Source: Bradyrhizobium monzae (GTDB lineage Bacteria > Pseudomonadota > Alphaproteobacteria > Rhizobiales > Xanthobacteraceae). Taken from it: a stretch of 64,000 nt of DNA. This document shows, in pieces, positions 47,901 through 59,900 of the stretch. Position 1 is the stretch's first letter, and each line of letters begins with the position of its first letter. The notes under the pieces were generated by a model. It saw only the letters and a list, made by a program, of their open reading frames with translations, ran no database searches and had not been told where the DNA came from. Position numbers and translations under genes: made by a program. Where the stretch lies: NCBI RefSeq assembly GCF_021458635.1, contig NZ_JAIRDQ010000002.1, forward strand, positions 558,001 through 622,000, in the 5' to 3' direction.

Positions 47901-50900
47901 GCCGCCGAGCGTGAGGCTGTTCTTGCTGCCCAGATAGATATTGGACAGCGCCTTGGCCGAGATCGCCGTCGGGTTGTCGAGAACGACGAGGTTCTGCTGC
48001 GACAGGCTGACCGTATGGGTCACGACATGGGTCGTCGGATCCGTGGTGGCGCCGACGGTGAGCTGACCGGGACCGGCCGAGGCGAGCAATCCCCGCTGCA
48101 CCGTCGTCAGCGACGAGGAATCGACGCTGGTGAAGGTGAACGTCTGGGGCGCGGCCGAATTGCCGACCGAACCGTGCGGCGCGTAGAGCATGATCTGGCT
48201 CGCGCTGATGTTGGCCGCGACGTTCGGGTCGATCGGCGGCGGTGCCGCGCCGACGGCCGACGACGAGACCGTGTAGGCAAGCTGGCTCTGCGTCCACTGC
48301 GCGCCCGCGGTGATGATGCCGTAGACCGCCTCGGTCGATGCGAGCGTGTAGGTGTAGTACGCATTGTAGGTATTGAGCGCGGCCTGCAGCGCCGCATTGC
48401 TCGGCAGCCGCTGATTGGCGGTAGTCACGCCGTCGAACAGCTTCGAGAATAGCGTCGTCGACAGCGAGCTGCCGAACACGGTCGCCAGCGGGTCGGCCGG
48501 CGCCGCGCCGAGCAAGGTCGTCAACGAGCTTTTGAGCTGGTCAGTGGAGATCTTGCCGAGCAGGAACTGGTCCCTCAGGAACCGTGTCGTGGCCTCGACC
48601 TGCATGTCCGTCGTCGAGACGGCCGCCGGAGCGATACCGAGCTTGGCCGCCACCTGCGCCCGCAGCACCGTCAGGCCCACCGAGGTCGGGGCGTAGGTGC
48701 TGCCGTTCGCGAAGGCGATGTTCTTGAGCTGGAAGTAGTCGTTGTAGGCCGACGTCACCATGGACTGGTAGCTGTTGACGGCGGCGGTGGCGGGATTGCC
48801 GTTGAGCAGGTCGAGATTGGCCCAGACGGCCTGGAGATGCGCGCTCTCCGCCGCGGTGATACCGGCGGCCGCCCGGCCGTTCAGGATGTTGGCCGGGTTG
48901 CCGTCGGAGCCGGCGGCTTCCAGGAAGACCGGGCCGCCGGTCGATTGGACCGTGCCGAGGCGGAGGTCGCCCCTGGACTGGACGATGTAGGTGCCGGTCG
49001 CGGAGGAGCTGTCGAGGACGCCGCCATCGACGGTGCTGTTGGCCTGAACCGTTCCCGTCGCCTGGATCACCAGCGGATTGATGTTGGTCAGGGTTGTCGC
49101 ATTATTGACGACCGCGCTTGTCGCGCCGATCGCGCCGGCAGCGGAGTCGATCTCGATATTCTTGCCGATCACGACGGGATTATTGATGTCGTATGGGGAC
49201 GCCGAGTTGATGTCGCCGATGGCCGAGAGGAAGACGCTGCCCTGCGGCGCGTTGCCGGTCACCGTCGGGCTCACCTTCACCTGGTTGATCGACAGCGATC
49301 CGATCGCAGCGATCGAGATATCGTGGTCGACCGAGTTGGCGGTCAGGCTGCCGCCATAGAGCTGCACCTGGACCGGAACGCCGCTCGTGCCGAGCGTGCC
49401 GATACCGCCCGGCGCAGACAGGTTGACGCTGGTGCCTGAAATCACCGGGTTGTTGGCGTTCGCACCGACCTTGATCGACGAGTTGGCGCCGCTGGCCGTG
49501 ATCGAGGTGGTGCCCTGAACATTGTTGATCGACCCGTTGAGGGTGATGCTGGAGTTCGAGTTGACCGCAACCGTGCTGGTAGCACCGCCGTTGAACACGA
49601 TGTCGATCGGGTTTGACGCCTTGACCGTGTTGGTCAGCGTCAGGGTCAGGTGCGTGTAGATTTCCTGGTACCAGTTGTACTGGCCGTCGGCGCCGCAACA
49701 CCAGTCGGAATGGGTGGTCTGCCCGTTGTTGCCCGGCCTGCTGTCGTTTGGAATGTAATAGCTGCCGGTCGCGGTGACGACTTCCTGGTAGTTGGAGGCC
49801 TGCACTCCGGACACCAGACTGACCGCGCGGGTCCAAGGATGCGCGCCGGTATAACTCCAGCCGTAGTCGAACTGCGTGCTGGTCGGCGAACGATCCAGCG
49901 TCGCGCTGTCGACCCACTGATAAAGCATGTCGGCCTGCGGCCTGTACTGGACGCCTGCCGTACCGCTGACGCCGTTCAGCATCGAGGCGGTGTACTGGTT
50001 CGCATTGACGCTGTTGGTCACATAGGTCGACACCTGCTGGCCGGCCGCAGCAGTGGGATCGAACACGTACCACTTGGTCTGCTGCTGGAGCTGATCGACG
50101 ATCTCGATCACGCTGGGGGTGGTGACACCGGTGTTGATGGTGTTGGTGACGAGCTGCAGGCCGCTGGTGTTGTTGACCGAGACCGTACCGGAACCGCCGT
50201 TGATCACGAGCTTGCCCTGTGATTGGCCGTCCACGGTCGAGGTCGAGATGATCTTGCCGTTCAAATAGATGTAGCCGCCCGAGCCCTGCACAACGCTGTT
50301 CAGGACGAGCTGGTCGGTGAGAGCGTTGTACTTCACCCCGATCATGGCATCGTGGGCGGCCGACGTGGTCACGGCGCTCGTGATGTCGTAATAGACGCCA
50401 TGCTGCGCGTTGGCCTGGGCCTGGGCAAAGTCCGCGCCCCCGTTGCGGTTCTTGAGGCCGTTGGTGCCGTAGATCGCGTCATACGCAGCGGCGCCGATGT
50501 TGACCGAGTAGTTGCTGCTCGAGCCGCTCTGGAGCGTGCCGTTGATGTTGATCACGGACGCCGAGATGATGATCGCCTTGCCGATGATCTGGGCGTCGTT
50601 TGCAATCTGGGTGTGCGGCGCAGGCGCGGTGATCGGCGTGATCGCGGCCGGCTGGATGTTGATGACCTGGAAGTAGGCATCGCAGGTCGCGCAGTTGAAC
50701 GGGGTGGAGTATGTGCTCGAACCGCTGGTCGTGTCGCTGTAGACGCCCAGGCCGTCATAGTCGTGCTGGTGCCACGGCGCCGTGGTGATGCTCTGGGTCG
50801 TCGGTCCCTCGATGACTGCGAGCGTGGCGGGGTACGGCACGCTGCCAGCGTGCTCATTTCCATCGCCGGGCGCGCCCTGGCCCATCGGCAGGAAGATCGC

Positions 50901-53900
50901 CGAATAGAGCGACGTGCGGTCGTAATACAGATCCAGCATGCGCGCGGTGAAGATCTTGCTGGCGTCGGGCCCGGAGACCGTTTGCTGGACGCCGTTGTTG
51001 CCGTCGACGCAGCAGTAATAGAAATACGGGTGATTGCCGCCCCCGCCGATATGCGGGCTGGTCGCGTAGTCGCCGTAGGCGCCGAGATAGGTCGCCGCCA
51101 ACATCACCGCCGTGAGCGTATCGGTGTCACCCGGCTTGAATTCGGTACTGGCCCATTGCGCGGCGACATCGTCGTTGGTGTTTTTGAGACTCCCGAGCCC
51201 GCCGAGATAGGTGAACGAGCCCTTCGGCACCACCATCTGGATGGTCGCCGCCGTCATGGCCTGCGACGCGACGACGCTGCCGGAATTGTTGGTGATCTTG
51301 AGCAGGCCGTTCTCGTTGGTGATCGCCCCGTCCAGATAGATGTCGGGCGTGCTGGTGAGCGCGTTGCCGTTCTGGTCGACGGCCTGGCCGGTGACGGCAT
51401 CCAGGCGGTTGTAGGTGGCCGAGATGTCGATCAGCGGCGACGCGCTCGGCGTGGCGGTGAAGGTCACGTTGGAATGCGAATCCGGATCGACATGGTCGAT
51501 CTGGCGGTAGGTGATGTTGCCGCCGCTCACGTTGGTGACCGTGAGGTTGTTCAGGTCCATGAACTCGAGACCCTTGTTCTCGATCTTGATCATCGGCGAG
51601 CTGCGCGCGATGACAGCCGGCGCGGCCGGGTTCGTGCCGCTGTTTCCGGTCAGCTTCTGCGCCAGGATCGAGACGTTGCCGGCGGACACCAGCATGTCGC
51701 CGAGTGAGAAGGCGTTGCCTGCGGCGTCCGTGGTAAATGGCGCCTGCTGGATCAAGGTGTTGATCTGGCGCTGGATGTCGCCGGTCTGATCGGTGCCGGA
51801 CGGCGACATGGTGGCGGGGTTCGCCGTCGTCGACGTCGCGAGCTGGGAGCGGATTTGCGCCGCGGTCAGGCCAGTCAGCGACACCAGCTGATTGACGATC
51901 AGCTGATAGGGATTGAAGCTGCTGACGACGGTGTACTGGACCGTCTGGTGGTTCCAGCTCATCACCGGATTGAAGTGATTGACGTCGGAAACCAGTTCGA
52001 GGGTGGATGACAGCGTGGAGTAAGGGCTTGTCGTGCTCAGCGTCGGCGCGGTCGCGCCAAGCTCGATCGTGACGGTCAGGTCATCGTTGATGCCCGCCAC
52101 CACCAGGCCGTTGAGTGCGACATCGCCGGTGCCGCTGGTGTGGCTGTGGTTGTCGCTGTTCTTGGCGCTGAAGATGTCCAGATACGGATTGTAATTGCTG
52201 CCGTTGCCGGTGGCCGTGACCTGTCCCTGGGTTGCGCCGAGATAGATGTTCTGTACGCCGAGCACGCTAGACGTGTTGGCGAGCGTCAGGCTCGTGGTGT
52301 CGTCGGCATTGGCCGTGCCGCGATATAGGGTCGAGATCGGAATGGCCGTGTTATTGTAGACGACCGTCGTCGCTGTGGCCTGCACGCTGCTGAAAGCACT
52401 ACCGTCGCCGGCAAGGCCCGCATACATGGTGATGTCGCCCCAGGCCTCGACCTTGGCGTTGCTGCCGACATTCACGGCCTGGTTGGCGTGAACCCAGGTG
52501 TTGGTGCTGGCGCCGACGCCAGCAATGGCGCCGTAGAGACTGGCGTTGGCATTGTTGGCCGCCGCCATCTTCGCGGCGGTGCCGACATAGATCTTGCCGG
52601 CGCTGAACAGCTCGCGGGCATTGATGTTGACCTGGAGCGTGGCGGTCGCCGTCATGTCGGATTCGGCGCCGCCGCCGGCGAAGAAGCTCGCCGTGGCCAG
52701 GCTCACCGTGTCGTTCGTATTCAGCGTGTTGTAGGCCTCGATGTTGATCACCGCGCTCGTCGTCCGCGGATCGTCGTTGAGGCTCAGGACCGTCCCGGCA
52801 TCGATATTGGTGGTGACGGTCTGGGTGACGGTCGAGTTGCTGAGCGCTGCGGCGCCCGAGAACATGCCGCCCGAGCCCGAGCGCGCGCCGCCGCCGGCCT
52901 GGTTGACGATGTCGTTGCTGATGACATCCATGTCGCCGCCGGCGGAGTTGATGATCAGATGCGTGCCCACCTCGGCGGTCGTGTTCGTGGTCACGGTGTT
53001 CTGCGCGCTGCCGCCGGAGACACCAGCCGTGGACGCCTGGTAGGCGTCGCCGCTGGCTGCGTAATTCGTGGTGTGCTTGGCGCGGATATTGAGACCGCCG
53101 AGATAGAGCGTGTCGTCGGTCCCGTTACCGTCCATCCTCGCTTCGGTGGTCGCGGTCGAGCTTGTGGTTGCCACCGCCGCGGCGCCGGCATAGGTGCCGC
53201 CTGCGCCGACCAGGGCGCTGGAGACATTGGTATCGATGCCGGTGGCCGTGATCTGGAGAGCGCCGATGTTGGTTGCCGACGTGATCGCGCCCGCCCCGAG
53301 ATAGGCGTAGGTTTGCGCGCTCGACGACGTCTGCGCAACGGTCGCACCCAACGCCAGGAACCCGCTCGAAAGACCGGTTGCCTCCGCGTATTGGGCGCTG
53401 TCGTTTTCGGCCGCAATGGTCACGTTTGCGTTGGGAAGCGTAATTCCGGTCCCGCCATAGGCGTTGACCGTCGCGTTCTCCGAAGCCTTGGCGTAGCTGC
53501 CCTGGGCACCGATCAGCGATCCGCCACCGCCTGCGAGTGCCCAGGCGTTGGTCGTCGTGCCGCCCGTCGGGACCAGCGCCATGGCGGCCACGGAGATCGC
53601 GCCGCCTGAGAAGATGGTGTTGTCGCCGATATCGGCCGTGACCTGGGCCCCGACCGTCGACTGGGCGACGGCGACGCCGACCGCACCGCCGCCAACCGAG
53701 ACGCCGATTGCGCTGCTCGACAGATTGGGCGTGATCGACGCCGATACCAGCGTGCCGACCGCGGTCGCCGAAGTCGTGATCGTAGCGCCGTTGCCGATCT
53801 CGGCGAGCACGCTTGAATTCTCGTGGGCCTCGGCGTCGGCACCGACGCCCGCGACGATGCCACCGCCGAGCGCCGTTGCCGTCGTGGTCAGGGTGCCCGC

Positions 53901-56900
53901 GCCTTGCGCGCCGACGGCGAGCGTCGAGGTATCGACGTCGGCCCCCTGCAGCACCTTTGCCGAGACCGTGCTCGACCGGCTCGCCGTCGAGACCGAGGCG
54001 CCGACCGCCGCGGCCCCGCCGGTGACGCCGCCGGTGAAGACGATCTGGGTCGAGGAATCCTGTGCCATCACGGCGACACCACTGCCGCCCGTCCCGGTCA
54101 CAGAGCCGCCAAGCTCTGCCGTCACATGGTTGGAGACGTTGCCGATCGCCACCGCCGCATCCGCGCCGAAGTAGAGCGCCGCGCCGCCCGCGATCGCCTC
54201 GGTGTTGATGGTCTGGCCGGCATAAGGCCCGGTGCCGGCGTCCTTGACCACGGCCGCAACCATGACGGATGGCGCGGCGACGGCCGAGCTCAGATTCGCT
54301 GTCACACGACTGTTGACGCTGGTGTAGCCGATGCCTGCACCGATGCCGACATTCTTGGCGAAGCCGGCGCCGAGCAGATACATCTTGGTCGCATTGGCGC
54401 TGGTGGCGCCGACATTGACCTGCTGCGTGGTCGTGACGCTGCCGCCCGCGATCTGCGCGGTGACGCCGTCAGCGCCGCCAACCAGCACGGTGCTGACGTC
54501 GTAGGTCGAGCTGACATGAGCGTTGTTCGGATTGCCGGCGATGCCGCCCGCGACCGCATCGCTGCCGTGCGAATTGCTGGTGCTGCTGTTGACCGCCGTG
54601 ATGGTGCCGTTGTTGTGGCCGTTGCCGTCGCGCTGATCCAACTGCCCGGTTTCCTGGATCTGCGTGTCGGAATCGGCCGTGTTCTCGCCGATGATGATGA
54701 CGCCGACCGTCGCGCCGATGCCGACGCTGCCGCCGATGCCCGCCGTGACCGCGTAGGACACCACTTCCTTGGTGCTGAGTGCGCCGACATTGATCGCGCC
54801 GGAGGAGTTCAGAACGCTGTTGACGCTTTCCGCAATGGTCTGGCTCTTGAAGACCAGCACGTTGGCGGCCGCGCCGACACCGACGCCTGAGCCGCTGGCA
54901 CCGATCGCGAGCGCGCCGGCGATCTCCTTGATCGCCACATCCTCGTTCGCGCTGATGGTGACCGCGCCGCCCGTGGGCGACTGCAGCGTGGTGTCGTAGA
55001 CGCCGGCGATGGTGGTGTTGTTGGCGATCTCGATGTTCGCCATGCCGGCGATCGCGGCCGATCCGGTCGCGAGCGAGCCGCCGACGGAATAGGCCTCGAA
55101 GCGGTCTTTCGTGGTGGCCTCGACGTCGAGCGCGCCGGTCAGATTGAGCGCGGTCGTGTGCGTCGTGTTGCCGCCATGGTAGAAGAATTCGTCGCCGACA
55201 TAAGCCTCGGTCCGGTTGGCCGAGACCTGGACCAGGAACGCGGCCGCGACCGCGGCCTGGCTGCCATAGGCCGCCGATCCGCCCGCGGAGTAGATGGCGG
55301 TCGTGTCATAGGCGTTCACGGTCAGCGACGACGCCGTCATCGCGCCGCCGTCGACATAGGCCTCGGTGGTCGCAGTGAAGACGTTGAGAGCAACCGAGCC
55401 GGTGTTGAAGCCGACGCCGATCGAGGACGCATCCTGCTCGGCATTGGCCTTCACGGTGACGGCGCCGACGGTCGGGGTCGTCGTCGACGAAAGGCTGCCG
55501 ACGGTCGAATTGGTGATGGTGGCCATCGTGGTGCGCGACATCGTCGTCGAGATGATGGTCGCGCCGCCACCGCCGGTGCCGGTCGGAGGCACGATGCCGG
55601 CGCCGAACGCGCCGGAATAGGAGAAGCTCGAGGCGGCGACGTCGATCTGCGGCAGCAATCCGGCACTGGTCAGCCGCGTATCGATGCTGGCGCTGTCGAT
55701 ATAGGCGTTGGTCGACCCACTCAGCACCGAGGTGATCGGGTTGATCATGATGGAGATGCCGGTGCCGGCCGCGATCGTCATGACATTGGTCACGACCGCC
55801 TGGTGCGAGCTTGCGACCACGGCGAGCCCCTTCACAATATCCTGGGTCTCGCTCAGATCGGGCGTGTGGTCGGTCGGCGCCTGGAAGCCGCTGAGATCGT
55901 TCGCGTGCGCCAGCGTTCCGCTGTTGACCGACAGCGTGTCGGTCGAGCTGGTTCCGAGCGCGTCGACCTTGGTGTTTGCTCCGCTGATATAGGCCGAGGT
56001 GCTGCCGGTGATCTGGTTGGTCACCATCGAGCCGGCGCCGCCGGCCGGGCCCTTGGAGATCGAGAGCGCGCCGGCGGACACGACGACGTTGTCCGTGTTG
56101 TTTGCGATCACCGCCACGTTGTTGTTGGCGGTGACGTCGGATCCCTTGGTGGCGCCCAGCGCCGCGCTGTCGGTAATGCTGGCAATGACGTTGGTCCCCA
56201 TCAGGTTGGTCGCAACGGAGCCTGCGAGGCCGACCTGCGAGGATATCGCGATACCGACGGCGACCGTCGAGATCGTGGCGTTCGAAGTTGCGCCGAGGGC
56301 GACGGTACCTGTCGAGGTCACCTTCGAACCGGTGATGCCGGCGCTGACATTGTTGGCTATGTTGCTGTTGACGAGCGACAGACCCGCGGCGTTTCCGCCA
56401 TTCGGCGCGATCGCGGCGACTGCAGCCGAACCGGTGATTTTGGAATTGTCAGTCGCGTTGATCGTCACGGAGCCGGCCGACACAGTCGAGCTCGTGGAGT
56501 TCGACTGTGTCTTGCCGATGCTGGCCGAGACGGTGTTGGTGATCGAGCTGATCGTCAGCGCGGCGGTACCGGCGAACTGTCCGCTGGCCGCGCCGATGCC
56601 GAGGGCGACCGACTGGATCGCCGAGGAGTCGGTTGCGGTCACGTTGACGCGACCGACCGCCGTCGTCAGCACGTTGGCAATGTAGGCCGAATGCGTCGTC
56701 GCGATGGTGTCGTAGACCAGCGAAGCGCCGATATCATTCTTGGCGGCCTCGATGACGCCGGCGACGGAAACAATGCCGCCGCCGGGTCCGCTACCTACTC
56801 CCCCGTTGAGCGCGGCCGCACTGAAGTCGACGCAGTTCTGCCCTCCGGTGCCGCCGTGGGTCGTGCAGGTGTCCGACGCGAGGAGCCCGTTGTTCGACGT

Positions 56901-59900
56901 CTTGACCAGATTTCCGAGCGCGGTGTCCAGCGCTGACACGTCGCCGCTGTCGGCGATCACCGTGATCGACCCGACATTGATGCTGACCGTCGCACCGCTG
57001 TCGATGTAGGCCGTCGTGGTCGGCGATATCTCGTCGACCACGATGGCACCGGTCAGCGAGTTGCCATTCGTCGACGCGCCGCCCGACGCCGCGCCGGCCG
57101 CGATCACGCTGGCATTGTCGGCGAGCACCTGCAGCGTGTCGTAGTTGGAGATCGAGCTCGAGAGGATGTGGGCGTCGGTCGCCTTCCGGTTCGTGGGATC
57201 AGAGATCGAGGCATATGTCAGCGCGATGCCGACACCGGCCTTGCCACCCGAGAAATAGAGCACGCCGCCGCCGATTGCGATATTCGTGGTCTGGTAGGCG
57301 TCGACCTCGAGGGTGCGGTTGACAACGCCCGTCCGGCCGGTGACGGTCGAGCTCTCGATATAGGCATTGGCGCTGTCCGTGATGATGCCGACCGAGGCCG
57401 ACAACGAGGCGGAATTGGCCTTCGATCCCGAGATGCCCAGCGCGACGACGGTTTCAGAGCCGCCATTGAGCGCCATGACCTTCAACGTGTCCTGATTGTT
57501 CAGCGTCGTGCCGTAGATATAGGCGAGCGTGTTGTTGCTCGACATCGCCGACGCGATGGCGCCGCCGACGGCCACACTGGTTGATCCCTCGCTTCCGGCC
57601 ATGTTGGCCGCAGCCGAACCGGAGCCGTTATCCAGAATAGTGTCGTTGAGCGCCTGGACGAGTGTCTTGGTGCTCACCAGGTTCGTCGTGGTGTATTTGT
57701 CGATCGTCCCGGCGTTCCTGATATAGGCGCTGGTGCCGAGCGAGACGTCGCTCACCGAGGAGCTGCCGGCGAGATCGATGCTGAACCCGCTGGTGCTCGA
57801 TCCGGACTTCGAACCGACCTGGCCTGCTCCAGCTGCGACGCCCGCGGTCCCGCCGGTCGCGGCTGACGTCACCGCCTGCGCCTTGGTCGCGAAGCTGGAC
57901 ACGCCGGGCTCCGAGATCGCGGCTGCGATCGATGCCGCGGTGATGCGGCCGGATGTCGTCGCGGAAATGATCAGGTTGTCGGCCTTTACCGAGCCGGTGC
58001 CGCCGCTGGTTCCGGAGAACGGATCATCGACGTTGAAAGTGCCACCCCGGATATCGTTGCTGTTGTCGCCGATATAGGCTGCCGTGTCGGCGGTCGCGCC
58101 GAGATAGGCGACAGCGAGGCCAACCGCCGAGTTGGCGCCGATCGAGACCGCACCGGCGATCGACAGCATCGACAGGTTCTGCGCGGCATAGATGTTGACG
58201 GTCGGCGCCTCGACGATAGCCCCCGCTCCGATCGAAGCGTGGGTCGTATTGTCGATCAGCGCCATCGAGGTGATGCCGTTCAGCGCCAGCGCACCCTGGG
58301 CCTTGCCCGATGTCGGCGCGACGCCGAAAAACTGGTCGGTCGTGACGGCTTCGACGGAGATGTCGTCGTTCGCCTTCACCGTGGCATTGGCGGCGACGCC
58401 GGCGATGGTGTTGTTGGAGAGCTGGACCAGATTGAGCGAGCCGCCGAAAGACGAGCCTCCCGACGTATTACCGATGAAGCCGAACGTGCCGATGTTACCG
58501 GCGACGTCGATCGACGCAGTATAGGAGCTCGCCGTCACGGCAAGCGTCGCGTCGAAAGCCTGGGTGCCGTTGTTGAGATTGGCCGTCCACGCGCCGCTGC
58601 CGCACGATGCGACGGTGCAGGTCGCATTCAGGTTGGCGGCGGTCGCGACCCACGCCGTCGAGTTGTTGTGAACGATGAAATTGTTCAGCGAGCCGGAAAT
58701 CCCGAGCGTGTCGCCTGCGTCGGCGCCTGCGTTCGCGTAGCTGGTGATGATGTTGCCGCTGACGCCAAGACTGCCGTTGAGATGGCTCAGCACCTCGGTC
58801 AACCCGGCCCATTGGGTCCAGGTGTTGGTGATCGGCATCGAGGTGTTTGCAGCGACGCCGATGTTCGGCGCACTGATCGTCACGCCCTCGCCGATGTAGG
58901 CATTGGAATTGTGGGTGTAGTTGCCCCAGGCCACGGCCGCACTGATCGCGTAGGATTGGCCATTGATCGGGCTCGAGGTGATCGCCGCCGTCGTCGAATT
59001 GTTCCGCACGCCGACATCGGTCACGCTGGAGACCACCGCGACATTGCCGGTCGTGTAGATCGAGGGTGCCCCGCCGTTGGGATTGGTCGCGATCGCCGCC
59101 GTGGCATTTTCGGTGCTGTTGGCGAGCGTAAGCGCCGCGGAGGCCTTGAGGTTCAAATCGGCCGTGATCAGCGTGCTGGTCATCTGCGACACGATGATAC
59201 TGGTCGGCGCGGAGCCGACGGCCGCAACACCCTGCAGGCCCGCGATCAACGTGGGTGTTCCGGTGATGGTCGACGCCATGGTCGAGTTCGACGTGGTGTT
59301 CGAGACGGCGTTGACCGTGACCGGACCGGTCATCGGGTTCGCGCTGGTTCCCAGCGATGATCCCAGCGTCGCGTTGGCGGATGTATTGATGTTGCTCATC
59401 GCCATCGCACCGCCGACATTGCCGTTGAGCGCAGGATTATCCAGCGCGACCGATGTCGCTGATGTCGAGAAGCTATTGTTGTTGGTCGCGTAGACCGCGA
59501 GGCCGCCGGCCGAACCGCTCGCCGTTCCCGCGCTCAGATGGGCACCGGTCTCGACATTCGCGTTGGTCGTCACAGAGGCGTTGGTATAGGCGAACGTTGC
59601 AACCACGGCCGCGCTGGTGGTTGCCGCGATCGCGGCGACGTTCACCGTGGCGTCGTTGGTGGAATTGATGTTCAGGTATCCGCCGGCGTTGATCGTCGCG
59701 CCGTTTGCAATGTTGGCGGAGACGTTGCCGACGACGTTGCCGACCACGGCCGAAGCGCCGAACGGAAGACCACCTCCGATCGTCGATGCGAGCACCGGAT
59801 CCGCCGCCGTTTCCGAACCCGTCGCGGTGATCAGGACATTACCGCTCGCGGAAATATTGGCATGACCATTAATGGCAACGTTGGCCGTCGCGCTCGCGGC

